From assembly GCA_963837735.1 (NCBI GenBank), contig CAWIOM010000004.1, positions 62,001-126,000 of the forward strand: a stretch of 64,000 nt of DNA. The letters are read 5' to 3'. This document shows positions 8,944 to 18,553 of the stretch, piece by piece. The first letter of the stretch is position 1, and every line of letters begins with the position of its first letter. A program made the translations under genes and the position numbers. Origin of the DNA: VRUE01 sp963837735 (GTDB lineage Bacteria > Actinomycetota > Thermoleophilia > Solirubrobacterales > 70-9). The notes beneath the pieces are model-generated. The model ran no database searches. It saw nothing but the letters and a program-made list of their open reading frames with translations, and had not been told where the DNA came from.

Positions 8944-9519
8944 TCAGCCCCGCTGCAGCAGCTCTGGCACCAGCTCGGCGAGCAGACCGACCGGCAGGCC
9001 GACGACGTTGGAGACGCTGCCCTCGATCCGCTCGACCAGGGTCGAGCCGAGGGTCTGGATCGCGTAGCCGCCGGAGCGTCCCCGCCACTCGCCGAACTCG
9101 ACGTAGCGCCGCTTCTCCTCCTCGCCCAGCTCGCGAAAGACGACCGTCGTCCGCTCGAGCCCGCTCAGCTCCTCGCCGTCGCGGAGGATCACCAGGCCGC
9201 TGAGGACCTCGTGCGCCCGGCCCGACATCCGGTCCAGGTACCCCCGCGCCTCCACCTCGTCGGCGGGCTTGCCCAGCACCTCGCCGTCGAGGACGACGTC
9301 GGTATCGCAGGCGATGACCAGCCCGGGCGGGCGGGCGGGGGCATCGGCGACCGCACGTGCCTTGCGAAGGGCGTTCTCGACCACGAGCCGCTCCGGGTCC
9401 CCGTCCGCAAGCTCCTCCACCCCCGGCACCACGACCTCGAACTCGACGCCGAGCTTGGTCAGCAACTCAGCTCGCTGCGGAGACCCAGAAGCCAGAGTGA
9501 CCTTCAGAGCTACGTTCAT
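8944..9519 (-). CDS. maf: Maf family nucleoside-triphosphate pyrophosphatase
   Basis: Hydrolyses non-canonical or modified nucleoside triphosphates (house-cleaning; dTTP/UTP type in homologues). 191 residues with the Maf signature near the N-terminus, LASGSPQRAELL, and the conserved VIACDTDVVLDGEVLGKP. A C-terminal GGYAIQTLGSTLVERIEGSVSNVVGLP matches family members. It sits between ndk and mreB; a structured repeat (9586-9684) separates it from ndk. Which of the Maf subfamilies it belongs to cannot be told from sequence here. Confidence 0.93.
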   Translation of the reverse strand: MNVALKVTLASGSPQRAELLTKLGVEFEVVVPGVEELADGDPERLVVENALRKARAVADAPARPPGLVIACDTDVVLDGEVLGKPADEVEARGYLDRMSGRAHEVLSGLVILRDGEELSGLERTTVVFRELGEEEKRRYVEFGEWRGRSGGYAIQTLGSTLVERIEGSVSNVVGLPVGLLAELVPELLQRG

Positions 9520-9585
9520 CGTTCCGGACTGGCGACGGGGCGTCTGCCGAGCCTGGTCTTGCGACCGTGCTCAGGCGATCCGGAA

Positions 9586-9684
9586 CCGGTCGGGGTGAAG
9601 CGTCTTGTGCTTTATCGCCGCTGCACAAACTCGGACGGCCCCTGCCGACGTTCCACGAAAAAGTTAAGCGGAACCCCTGCCGGC
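9586..9684. repeat. Structured intergenic repeat, copy A (3' of ndk)
   Basis: First of three related elements in the window. The left arm has CCGGTCGGGGT followed by the conserved box GAAGCGTCTTGT (9597-9608). The right side has CGAAAAAGTTAAGCGGAACC (9656 onward) ending in CCCCTGCCGG. Outer arms and an inner T-rich/A-rich stem are complementary, so RNA or DNA can fold into a long stem with an asymmetric internal loop. The element starts about 10 bases after the ndk stop in the direction of transcription. The rest of the ndk-maf gap shows nothing else. Confidence 0.75.
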
Positions 9685-9694
9685 GCCGGCCGCG

Positions 9695-10102
9695 CTACGC
9701 GAGCTCGGGAAACCAGATCCCGATCTCGCGCTCCGCCGACTCATCCGAATCCGACCCGTGCACCATGTTGAACGTCACCTCGAGCGCGTAGTCGCCGCGG
9801 ATCGAGCCGGGCGCGGCCTCGACCGGGTTCGTGGCGCCGATCAACTGGCGGGCGGCCGGGACCGCCTCGGGGCCCTCGAGGACGGCGGCCACCAGAGGCC
9901 CGCCGGTGATGAAGGAGACCAGCTCTCCGAAGAAGGGCTTCTCGGTGTGCTCGGCGTAGTGCTCGTTGGCGATCGCCTGGTCGGCCTGAATCTTCTTCAG
10001 GGCGACGATTCGCAGGCCCTTGCGCTCGAAGCGGGCGAGCACCTCTCCGGTCAGGGCGCGCTCGAAGGCGTCAGGCTTGACGAGGATCAGGGTCCGGCTC
10101 AC
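9695..10102 (-). CDS. ndk: Nucleoside diphosphate kinase
   Basis: Balances NTP pools by phosphate transfer through an active-site histidine. 135 residues: MSRTLILVKPDAFERALTGEV, VALKKIQ, YAEHTEKPFFGELVSFITGGP, and IRGDYALE. The family motif NxxHGSDS appears as FNMVHGSDSDESA, with the catalytic histidine. The start overlaps the upstream zinc-ribbon gene by 32 bases on the same strand, which suggests coupled translation. A structured repeat begins 10 bases after its stop. Confidence 0.97.
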   Translation of the reverse strand: MSRTLILVKPDAFERALTGEVLARFERKGLRIVALKKIQADQAIANEHYAEHTEKPFFGELVSFITGGPLVAAVLEGPEAVPAARQLIGATNPVEAAPGSIRGDYALEVTFNMVHGSDSDESAEREIGIWFPELA

Positions 10103-10763
10103 GGCTTGTGCTCCTTTGCTGTCGTTTGGGGGTGCTTGGCGGCGCCTCCTGATCGGCGGCGCGCGTGGCCGGCTCTTTCTTCGGGGCGGACGCGGACGAT
10201 TTTTTGCGGGGCTTTTTGGGCGCCTGTTTCGGGCGACTCTGCTCCGTGGCGCCCTCGGCGCGGGGCCTGGGCTCAGCCGGACGGCGCTCTCGCTTCTCGG
10301 GAGCGCGGCGCCGCGAGCGACCTTCGAGCGCCGACTCGCAGTAGGGGCAGATCGCCCAGCGCGGGTCGACCGGCTTGCCGCAGGACGGGCACGGATCCTT
10401 GAGCGAGTGCTGGCAGTTGGGACAGCGCAGGTAGTTCTTCTCGACCGGGTACTCGCAGTTCGGGCAGGAGAGCTCCGTGAGCTGGCGCACGCGCAGCTCA
10501 GCGGCCCGGATCTCGAGCTCCCGCTCGTGCGCGTCCTCGAGGAACTCCGGCGGGCGCAGGATCGCGTAGACGGCGGTGCCGATGTATGGGATGAAGGCGG
10601 CGATCGTCGCGCAGGCGACCAGAAACGGGTCCGAGACCCGACGCCGAGCGTCGAGGTACGTGTAGACGATCAGCGCCAGCCAGACGACGACCAGCATCAG
10701 GATGAAGAGCGTGACGACCAGATTGAGGCCGTTGTTGGTGATGTCGAAGATCGCGAGGAGCAT
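10071..10763 (-). CDS. Membrane-anchored double zinc-ribbon protein
   Basis: 230 residues, function unknown. Two N-terminal membrane spans (about residues 12-35 and 50-68: LVVTLFILMLVVVWLALIVYTY; CATIAAFIPYIGTAVYAIL) precede three CxxC pairs: CPNCEYPV, CPNCQ, CPSCG, then CPYC, forming a double zinc-ribbon of the kind found in many actinobacterial membrane proteins. The last ~80 residues are a basic, Pro/Lys/Arg-rich disordered tail. The final 32 bases overlap the ndk start. The combination suggests an inner-membrane adaptor with a cytoplasmic zinc domain; no enzymatic motif is seen. Confidence 0.75.
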   Translation of the reverse strand: MLLAIFDITNNGLNLVVTLFILMLVVVWLALIVYTYLDARRRVSDPFLVACATIAAFIPYIGTAVYAILRPPEFLEDAHERELEIRAAELRVRQLTELSCPNCEYPVEKNYLRCPNCQHSLKDPCPSCGKPVDPRWAICPYCESALEGRSRRRAPEKRERRPAEPRPRAEGATEQSRPKQAPKKPRKKSSASAPKKEPATRAADQEAPPSTPKRQQRSTSREPDPDPRQA

Positions 10764-10852
10764 GGCTGGGGAGGCGAGGGCCGGTCGGGCAGTCTACTTC
10801 GCCGCGCCGGCTTTGAAACCTGTCGGTCGCGGGAGACGGGGAAGTGTCGCGC

Positions 10853-10972
10853 TCAGAGGAACATGCTCCCGAACAGGTAGCCGATCCCGAAGAAGACGAG
10901 AATGACAGCGGCGACGATAGCCGCGACCAGCGCCATCATCGAGAGCAGTTCCGATCCGGCCCCTCTGTCCAT
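10853..10972 (-). CDS. Small single-span membrane protein (39 residues)
   Basis: A short reading frame from ATG 10972 to TGA 10853, reading MDRGAGSELLSMMALVAAIV then AAVILVFFGIGYLFGSMFL. It has a short polar N-terminus and one long hydrophobic helix, and codon third positions are GC-rich as in true genes. It sits alone in the 233-base gap between folC and the zinc-ribbon gene, on the same strand. No family is recognised. The clean hydrophobic helix, the match of the frame to the gap and the stop just after the helix favour a real gene. Confidence 0.55.
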   Translation of the reverse strand: MDRGAGSELLSMMALVAAIVAAVILVFFGIGYLFGSMFL

Positions 10973-10996
10973 GCCCTAATCGTCGCACAAGAGGTA

Positions 10997-12212
10997 CTAC
11001 GAAAGAGCTGCCCGGGCAGGTCCGAGAACGTAGTGCGAGCCGGTGACGAGCAGGGTCGCGGCCGGTGGCCCTGAGGCGAGGGCTCGGGCGCGGGCGATCG
11101 CGGCAGCGAAGTCCGGCTCCGCCTCGGCCGCCAGCCCCGCCGCCTCGCACAACCGCACCAGCTCCCCCGCCGCCGCCGAACGCCGACCGGCCGATCGAAT
11201 CAAGCCCGGCTCGACCGATCGGCCGGTCGGCGGGCAGCTCGGTGCAGATCGCCCGGTCGAGAACTGGAGCCAGGGCGGCGATCATGCCCTCGGCGTCCTT
11301 TTCGGCGAGGATGGCGAGGACGGCGGTGACCGGCCGTCCGGCAGCGACCTCGGGCAGGGCCTCGGCCAGGGCGCGGGCGCCGTCGGGGTTGTGGGCGGCG
11401 TCGATGTAGGTAGGCGGGGCACCGGGGAGGCGCTCGAGGCGGCCGGGGACGGTCAGCGTCGCCGCGACCTCCGCCGCCAGCGCCGGGTCGAGCGGGCCGT
11501 CACCGCCGTCCCGACCGCGGAGAAAGGCCTCTGCCGCCGACATGGCGAGGGCGAGGTTGCGGCGTTGGAAGGCGCCGGCGGCTGCCAGCCGCACGTCCGC
11601 GCCGGGGTCCTCCGGGGCGAGGACGAGCTCGGCGCCGCGCTCGGCCGCGGTCTGCTCGGCCAGCGCCCGGATCTCGGGGCCGACGCGGCCGAGGACCAGC
11701 GTCGAGGAGTCGCGCAGGACGGCGAGCTTCTCGGCGGCGATCTCGAGCTCGGTCTCCCCCAGCCACCCGGTGTGGTCGAGGCCGATCGAGGTCAGCACGG
11801 TGACCCGCGAGGGGATCGTGTTGGTCGCGTCGAGCCGCCCGCCCAGCCCCGCCTCGATCACTGCAACCTGCACCCGGGCCGCTGCGAGGGCGAGGAAGGC
11901 GGCGGCGGTGGCGACCTCGAACTGGGTGACGGCCTCGCCTTCGGACAGAGTGCGGTTGACGCTCGCGGCCGCCTCGGCGGCGCGCTCGACCGCTGCCGCG
12001 AACTGCGACTCCCCGATCTCCTCGCCGCCGATCAGGACCCGTTCGGCCCAGCGCGACGGGTGTGGCGAGAGGCAGGCACCCGCTCTGAGGCCGTGCGCTT
12101 CGAGCAGCGCCGCGGTCATCCTCGTCACCGAGGACTTGCCGTTGGTGCCGACCACGTGGATCGAGGCGAAGCGGTGCTGCGGCATCCCCAACAGCGTGCA
12201 CAGCTTGTGCAT
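10997..12212 (-). CDS. folC: Folylpolyglutamate/dihydrofolate synthase (one apparent frameshift)
   Basis: Mur-ligase-family enzyme adding glutamate to folates. From ATG 12212: MHKLCTLLGMPQHRFASIHVVGTNGKSSV contains the P-loop GTNGKSS; further on are GLGGRLDATN, LDHTGWLG and YIDAAHNPDGARAL. The frame breaks near 11205 (after DRPIGRAGL); dropping one base continues as IRSAGRRSAAAGELVRLCEA to a stop at 10997, giving ~404 residues. In-frame codons upstream of 12212 (reading AYLESLEPIGWKLGLER) look like FolC N-terminus, but no ATG/GTG/TTG lies between them and the valS stop. The true start may be non-canonical or hidden by another indel. It directly follows valS. Confidence 0.88.
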
Positions 12213-12271
12213 CCTCTCGAGCCCCAGCTTCCAGCCGATCGGCTCGAGCGATTCGAGGTATGCCTCCGGGT

Positions 12272-14818
12272 CTATTCCAGCTCCTCGAGCTCGGCGCGAT
12301 GGCGCTCGAGCTTGCCGCGCTCCTCCTCGACGAGCTCGACCGGGGCCTTGGCGACGAAACCCTCGTTGGCGAGCTTGCGCTCGCCCCGCTCGACCTCCGA
12401 GCGCAGCTCCTCACGGCGCGCCTCGAGCCGGGCGGCGACCGCCGCAGCGTCGATGCGGTCCGATTCGAGCACCCTGACGGGACCGATCGCGGCAACCGGC
12501 TCGCCGTCGTCGTCGGTGAACTCGAAGCGGGCGAGGCGGCCGACGAACTCCTGGGGCTCGATCCCGTCGGCGCGGGCCGAGAGGGTGGTCGCGACCGGCA
12601 CCTCGACCAGGTCGCGCCAGGCGCGCAACCGCCGGGTCAGCTCAATGCCGCCCTCGACGTCATCCTCGGCCGGGTCGTCGAACAGCGACTCGTCGGCCTC
12701 GGGAAAAGAGTGGACCGCGAGATGACCGGCCCGGCCCGGGTGGTAGGACCAGATCTCCTCGGTGACGAAGGGCATCATCGGGTGCAGGAGGGCGAGAACC
12801 CGCTCCAGCGCCCAGAGCAGGGTGGCCGAGACCTCGGCCTCACCCTCATAGAGCCGCGGCTTGACCATCTCCAGGTACCAGTCGCAGAGCTCTGACCAGA
12901 AGAAGGAGTAGGCCTCCTGGGAAGCGTGGGCGAAGTCGAAGGACTCGAGCTTCTCGGTGACCGAGGCGATCGTGTGCTCGAGCCGCGAGAGGATCCAGCG
13001 GTCCTCGACCGCGACAGGGTTTGGCGGCTCATCTTGCTGAAATTTGCAATTCAGCAGAATCAATCGCGAGGCGTTCCAGATCTTGTTCGTGAGGTCGCGG
13101 CCCTGCTCGACCTTGGCGTCGGAGTAGCGCACGTCCTGCGTCGAGGACATCGCCAGCAGGCCGAAGCGCAGGGCGTCGGCGCCGTGAACGTCGATCTCCT
13201 CGAGCGGGTCGATCCCGGTGCCGAGGCTCTTCGACATCCGCCGCCCGTCGCGGGCCTGGATCACCGAGTGCACGTAGACATCGCGAAAGGGGACGTCGCC
13301 GGCAAACTCGATCCCGGTCATGATCATCCGCGCCACCCAGAGAAAGAGGATCTCGCGGGCGGTGGTGAGGAAGCTGGTCGGGTAGAAGGCGCGCAGCTCG
13401 GGCGTGTCGTCGGGCCAGCCAAGCGTCGCGAAGGGCCAGATCGCCGAGCTGAACCAGGTGTCGAGCACGTCCTCCTCTTGGCGCAGCTCGCCGCCGCAGG
13501 CGCCGCAGCGCTCCGGAGCCTCTTCGGCGACGTAGGTCTCCTCGCAGGGGTCGCAGTACCAGACCGGGATCCGGTGGCCCCACCAGAGCTGGCGCGATAC
13601 GCACCAGGGCCGGATTTCGCGCATCCAGTCGAGGTAGACCCGCTTCCACTGGGCGGGCGCGATCCGCACTTCGTCGCCTTCGACGACCTCGATCGCCGGC
13701 TTCGCCAGCTCGTCCATGCGGCAGAACCACTGCAGCGAGATCAGCGGCTCGATCCGCTCGCCGGAGCGGTGCGAGAAGGGGACCGAGTGGGTGTAGGGCT
13801 CCTCGGCGCGCAGCGCGCCCTGCTCGCGCAGGGCCTCGACGACGGCCTCCTGCGCCTCGGCGGCGGTGAGGCCGGCGAAGCCCTCCCCCGCCTCCTCCGT
13901 CATCCGCCCGTCGGGGCCGATCACGCCGATCTCCTCGAGCCCGTGCTGACGGCCGATCTCGAAGTCGTTGGGATCGTGGCCGGGGGTGATCTTCAGCGCG
14001 CCGGTGCCGAACTCGATGTCGACGTGCTGGTCGGCGATGATCGGCAGGAGGCGGCCGACCAGCGGCAGCACGCAGTGCTGCCCGACCAGGTCCGCGTAGC
14101 GCTCGTCCTCCGGGTTGACCGCCACCGCGGTGTCCGCCAGCATCGTCTCCGGGCGCACCGTGGCGACGGTGAGGACCCGGTCGGAGCCCTCAACCGGGTA
14201 GTCGATCGAGTAGAGCGTGTCCTCGACCTCGCGGTTCTCGACCTCGAGGTCGGAGATCGCCGAGTGCGAGCCGGGGTCCCAGTTGACCATGTAGTTGTCG
14301 CGGTAGATGTAGCCCTTGTCGAAGAGCTGCTTGAAGACGCGGTGGACAGCGCGCACGTAGCCCTCGTCGAGCGTGAAGCGCTCGCGCTCGTAATCGCAGG
14401 AGGCGCCGAGCCGCTTGTACTGCTCGACGATCCGCGACCCGTACTCCTCTTTCCACGCCCAGACCCGCTCGACGAAGGCATCGCGGCCGAGGTCCTGGCG
14501 TGAGGTCCCTTCGGCGCGCAGCTCTTTCTCGACCACGGCCTGGGTGGCGATCCCGGCATGGTCGGTGCCCAGGGTCCAGAGCGCATTGCGGCCGCGCATC
14601 CGGTTCATCCGCACGAGCGCGTCCTGCATCGAGCCGTTCAGCGCGTGGCCCATGTGCAGGGCGCCGGTCACGTTCGGCGGCGGGATCGCGACCGAGAAGT
14701 TCTCCTCCGGAGTGCCCGTCGCCTCGGGGTGAAAGTAGCCACCCTCCATCCATTCCGCAAACACCCGCGCCTCAACCTCCGCAGGGTCATAACGCGTCGT
14801 CTGCTCGAGCTTCTTCAT
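12272..14818 (-). CDS. valS: Valyl-tRNA synthetase
   Basis: Class Ia aminoacyl-tRNA synthetase charging tRNA-Val. 848 residues with the HIGH-type motif PPPNVTGALHMGHALNG, the CP1 editing domain, a zinc-like CDPCEE...CGACGG insertion, the KMSKS motif as RRMSKSLGTGIDP, an anticodon-binding domain (WSELCDWYLEMVKPRL) and a C-terminal coiled coil of charged residues. All catalytic motifs are intact. Upstream lies structured repeat copy B, then clpX; downstream is folC. Confidence 0.97.
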   Translation of the reverse strand: MKKLEQTTRYDPAEVEARVFAEWMEGGYFHPEATGTPEENFSVAIPPPNVTGALHMGHALNGSMQDALVRMNRMRGRNALWTLGTDHAGIATQAVVEKELRAEGTSRQDLGRDAFVERVWAWKEEYGSRIVEQYKRLGASCDYERERFTLDEGYVRAVHRVFKQLFDKGYIYRDNYMVNWDPGSHSAISDLEVENREVEDTLYSIDYPVEGSDRVLTVATVRPETMLADTAVAVNPEDERYADLVGQHCVLPLVGRLLPIIADQHVDIEFGTGALKITPGHDPNDFEIGRQHGLEEIGVIGPDGRMTEEAGEGFAGLTAAEAQEAVVEALREQGALRAEEPYTHSVPFSHRSGERIEPLISLQWFCRMDELAKPAIEVVEGDEVRIAPAQWKRVYLDWMREIRPWCVSRQLWWGHRIPVWYCDPCEETYVAEEAPERCGACGGELRQEEDVLDTWFSSAIWPFATLGWPDDTPELRAFYPTSFLTTAREILFLWVARMIMTGIEFAGDVPFRDVYVHSVIQARDGRRMSKSLGTGIDPLEEIDVHGADALRFGLLAMSSTQDVRYSDAKVEQGRDLTNKIWNASRLILLNCKFQQDEPPNPVAVEDRWILSRLEHTIASVTEKLESFDFAHASQEAYSFFWSELCDWYLEMVKPRLYEGEAEVSATLLWALERVLALLHPMMPFVTEEIWSYHPGRAGHLAVHSFPEADESLFDDPAEDDVEGGIELTRRLRAWRDLVEVPVATTLSARADGIEPQEFVGRLARFEFTDDDGEPVAAIGPVRVLESDRIDAAAVAARLEARREELRSEVERGERKLANEGFVAKAPVELVEEERGKLERHRAELEELE

Positions 14819-14865
14819 GCGGTCGGCGAGCCATGGGCAGCCGAGTCTAGTAACGACTCAGCGGC

Positions 14866-15003
14866 CGATCCCGGCAGGGGTGGAGCGTCTTGTACTTTTT
14901 CGCCGCCGACCCATCGTCGACAGGCGCGAACGCAGCTCGAAAAAGTTAAGTGGAATCCCCGCCGGATGGGCTCTCAGGGCGTTGCTCGTCGAACTCGAAA
15001 AAG

Positions 15004-15028
<25 letters not shown>
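14866..15028. repeat. Structured intergenic repeat, copy B (tandem 3' halves)
   Basis: Second copy, between clpX and valS. The left arm CGATCCCGGCAGGGGT (14866-14881) is followed by GGAGCGTCTTGTACTTTTTC. Two right halves follow: CGAAAAAGTTAAGTGGAA (14938) ending in CCCCGCCGG, and about 58 bases later CGAAAAAGTTAAGCGAAA (14996) ending in CCCCTGCCGGGATCG. The second right arm is the perfect partner of the left arm; the first is diverged. The TTAAGC of the second right half supplies the TAA that closes the clpX frame as it stands. Confidence 0.78.
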
Positions 15029-16323
<1,295 letters not shown>

Positions 16324-16331
16324 GGGGATCC

Positions 16332-16339
16332 CCTCCTTG
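16332..16339 (-). promoter_or_regulatory. Shine-Dalgarno of clpX
   Basis: Reading the minus strand, GCAAGGAGGG precedes a CTG codon by about 8 bases. This is the only strong ribosome-binding site near the ClpX zinc finger and is the reason a CTG start is preferred for clpX. Confidence 0.6.
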
Positions 16340-16470
16340 CGGGGCGGTAGCGATTTGCCTACCGGCGTCGCGCTCCTAGCTTAGTCGGAGCCGCGTGCCG
16401 GCCGGGCGGGTGTGGGGTCGTTTTACGTCGCCCGGGCCACGGACCCTCCCCGTGCAATAACTTCGGCGTA

Positions 16471-16933
16471 GTGGACGTTCGCATCGAGAAGATCGAGGAG
16501 GAGCAGTTCGAGGCACTGCTGCCGATGATCGCCGCCTACCAGCGCTTCTACGAAGCCGGCGAGATCAGCGAGGACCGCAACCGCGACTTCTTCCGCCGCT
16601 TCATCGCCCCAAGCGAGGACGGGATGCTGATCGGAGCCTGGCGGGGCGAGCGGCTCGTCGGCTACGCCTGCCTCTACTGGCACTTCTCCTCGATCAGGGC
16701 GGTCGAGGCGATTCTGATGAACGACCTCTACGTCGACGAGCAGGGCGCGCGGAGAGGGGGTCGGCCGCGCCCTGATCGAGGCCGCCGCCGCGGTCGGCCG
16801 CGAACGCGGCTCCCCGATCCTCGAGTGGTCGACCGCGCCCGACAACCGCACGGCCCAGCGCCTCTACGACTCGACCGGGGCCGAGAGATCGACCTGGATC
16901 GAGTACGAGCTGCGGCTCGACCCGGACGCGTAG
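16471..16933 (+). CDS. GNAT family N-acetyltransferase (one apparent frameshift)
   Basis: Acetyl-CoA-dependent acetyltransferase of unknown substrate. Starts at GTG 16471 (DVRIEKIEEEQFEALLPMIA), with MNDLYVDEQ before the acetyl-CoA-binding loop. The frame is lost at about 16746-16758; removing one base gives GVGRALIEAAAAVGRERG, SPILEWSTAPDNRTAQRLYDS and STWIEYELRLDPDA, ending at TAG 16931-16933. The restored length is ~153 residues, normal for GNAT. It is divergent from clpX with ~147 bases between starts. It begins a plus-strand trio with another GNAT and a GrpB-like gene. Confidence 0.8.
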
Positions 16934-16947
16934 CGTCGGGCGACCGG

Positions 16948-17416
16948 ATGGGATTCGCTTCGAACTCGGATCCGCCGCGAGGACCCCGTCGTCCTCGACC
17001 TCTATGCGGACTTCATCCGCGAGGCCGACGGGCCGCTCGACCCGGGCCTGATCGACATCGAGGCGGAAATCGCAGCCGGGCCGCCGCCCAACCTCGACCC
17101 GCCGGCGGGTGTCCTGCTGCTCGGCCGGGCGAACGGGGACCCGGCGGCGATCGGCGGCGTCCGCCACCTGGATGCCGACGTCGCCGAGGTGAAGAGCATG
17201 TACGTCGTTCCCGCCTACCGCGGCAGCGGCGTCGCCGGCCGGCTTCTCGACGAGCTGCAGGCGATCGCCCTGGAGCACGGCTGCCGCGCAACCCGGCTCG
17301 ACACCTCCGCCTACCTGACCGCGGCCGTCGCCCTCTACCGGACGGCGGGCTACGCGGAGGTCGCCGACTACAACGGCAACGTCAAAGCCGATCTCTGGTT
17401 CGAACGGCCCCTCTAG
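16948..17416 (+). CDS. Second GNAT acetyltransferase (5' end damaged)
   Basis: The frame read to 17416 gives EDPVVLDLYADFIREADGPL, GVLLLGRANGDPAAIGGVRH, then the acetyl-CoA loop MYVVPAYRGSGVAGRLLDEL and NGNVKADLWFERPL: a complete GNAT fold. In this frame no ATG, GTG or TTG occurs after the previous gene's TAG. ATG 16948 is one frame off, so an indel near 16966-16970 probably separates start and body. The stop TAG is followed after one base by the GTG of the next gene, suggesting an operon. Substrate unknown. Confidence 0.72.
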
Positions 17417-17417
17417 C

Positions 17418-17934
17418 GTGGCCGGCGGTGACGAGGAGGTGCGAATCGCTCCATACGACCCGGACTGGCCGGCCTCTTTCGAGCGCGAGCGGGCCCTGCT
17501 CGAGGCCGCAATCGGCGCCTGGGCCGTGGGCGGCATCCACCATGTCGGCAGCACCGCGGTACCCGGCCTGGCAGCCAAGCCGATCGTCGACATCCTCGTC
17601 GGAGTCGAGGACCTCGCCAGCTCGCGAGCCTGTCTCGGCCCGCTCGCCGACCTCGACTACGTGTACGCGCCCTACCTCGCCGACGAGATGCACTGGCTCT
17701 GCAAGCCCGACCCGCGCCGCCGTACCCACCACCTGCACCTGATCCCCACCTCGGGCCGCCGCTACGCCGACGAGCTCGCCTTCCGGGACCAGCTGAGGGC
17801 CGACCCGGCGACCGCCGCGGCCTACGAGGAGCTGCAAGCGCGACCTGGCGGCGCGCTTCCCCGATGACCGCGAGGCCTACACCGAAGCCAAGTCGGAGTT
17901 CGTCCGCGGCGCGCTCGGCGACGCTCAGCTGTAG
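17418..17934 (+). CDS. GrpB family protein (one apparent frameshift)
   Basis: Member of the GrpB/UPF0157 nucleotidyltransferase-like family, often linked to coenzyme or nucleotide metabolism but without a settled reaction. Starts at GTG 17418; typical motifs are RIAPYDPDWPASFERERALL, IHHVGSTAVPGLAAKPIVDI and HHLHLIP. Near 17836 an extra base breaks the frame; without it the C-terminus reads KRDLAARFPDDREAYTEAKS and so on, ending TAG 17932-17934 (~171 residues, family length). The last 10 bases overlap the convergent M23 peptidase gene. Confidence 0.82.
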
Positions 17935-18518
17935 GCGTCCCAGCGATTCAGCGCCGGCTCGGGGTCGATCGGGTGGCCGTTCACGTGGATCTCGAAGTGG
18001 AGGTGACAGCCGACCGTGCGCGCGTTGCCCGTCTCGCCGACGACGCCGACCCGCTCACCGGTGAAGACGCGGTCGCCGCGGCCGACCGCCGCCGGCCGGC
18101 GCAGGTGCGCGTAGAAATAGCTGCGGTGCTCGCCCTCACCGTGGAGCAGCAGGTAGTTGCCGTAGAGCACCGGGTCATAGCCGGCCTTCCGCACCCTCCC
18201 GCCGCGCACAGCGAGGAGCGGCGTCCCGCAGGCGGCGACGACGTCAAACCCCTCATGGGTCCGCCCCCCATTGCGCGGCGCCCCGAACTCCCCGATCGCC
18301 CCCCGCGTCCAATGCGCCCCCGCAACCGGAAACACATGCCCATAGAACTCCGTCCCCCCGCTGCGATTCGGACCTGCCGCCGGGGCAACACCAGCTGACA
18401 CGGCAGCGACGACCGCTGCAATGACCGCGATGGCGACGCCGATCCCGGTAGGGGTGAAGCGTCTTGTACTTTTTGCGCTTGCCGCTTCGGGCGCCAGCCT
18501 TTTCCCGTCCCGGCGCAA
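17925..18518 (-). CDS. Secreted M23 family metallopeptidase
   Basis: Putative cell-wall endopeptidase (lysostaphin/LytM type). 197 residues: a basic N-terminus, hydrophobic segment GIGVAIAVIAAVVAAVSAGV (signal peptide or anchor), then the M23 domain with HEGFDVVAACGTPLLAVRGG (zinc ligands H and D), the GNYLLLHGEGEHRSYFYAHL strand and catalytic HLHFE in GCHLHFEIHVNGHPIDP. The only usable start before the hydrophobic segment is TTG 18518, which lies inside structured repeat copy C. About 20 N-terminal residues are therefore encoded by the repeat. Convergent with and overlapping the GrpB-like gene by 10 bases. Confidence 0.85.
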   Translation of the reverse strand: MRRDGKRLAPEAASAKSTRRFTPTGIGVAIAVIAAVVAAVSAGVAPAAGPNRSGGTEFYGHVFPVAGAHWTRGAIGEFGAPRNGGRTHEGFDVVAACGTPLLAVRGGRVRKAGYDPVLYGNYLLLHGEGEHRSYFYAHLRRPAAVGRGDRVFTGERVGVVGETGNARTVGCHLHFEIHVNGHPIDPEPALNRWDAYS

Positions 18519-18552
18519 AAAGTTAAGCGAAACCCCTACCGGGATCGGCGTC
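18435..18552. repeat. Structured intergenic repeat, copy C (3' of clpP)
   Basis: Best-preserved copy. The outer arms (18435-18455 and 18532-18552) are perfectly complementary over 21 bp; the core is CGATCCCGGTAGGGGT. Inside are the boxes GAAGCGTCTTGT on the left and TTAAGCGAA on the right, then an 11-bp inner stem ACTTTTTGCGC (18468-18478) with GCGCAAAAAGT (18513-18523), and a 34-base variable tip. It starts one base after the clpP stop in the transcription direction and covers the 5' end of the M23 peptidase gene. Confidence 0.82.
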
Positions 18553-18553
18553 C

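Noticed and set aside
9586..9684. Simple intrinsic terminator at the ndk end
   Set aside because: Too long, with a conserved internal loop and no U-tract at the 3' side; better treated as a dispersed structured repeat.
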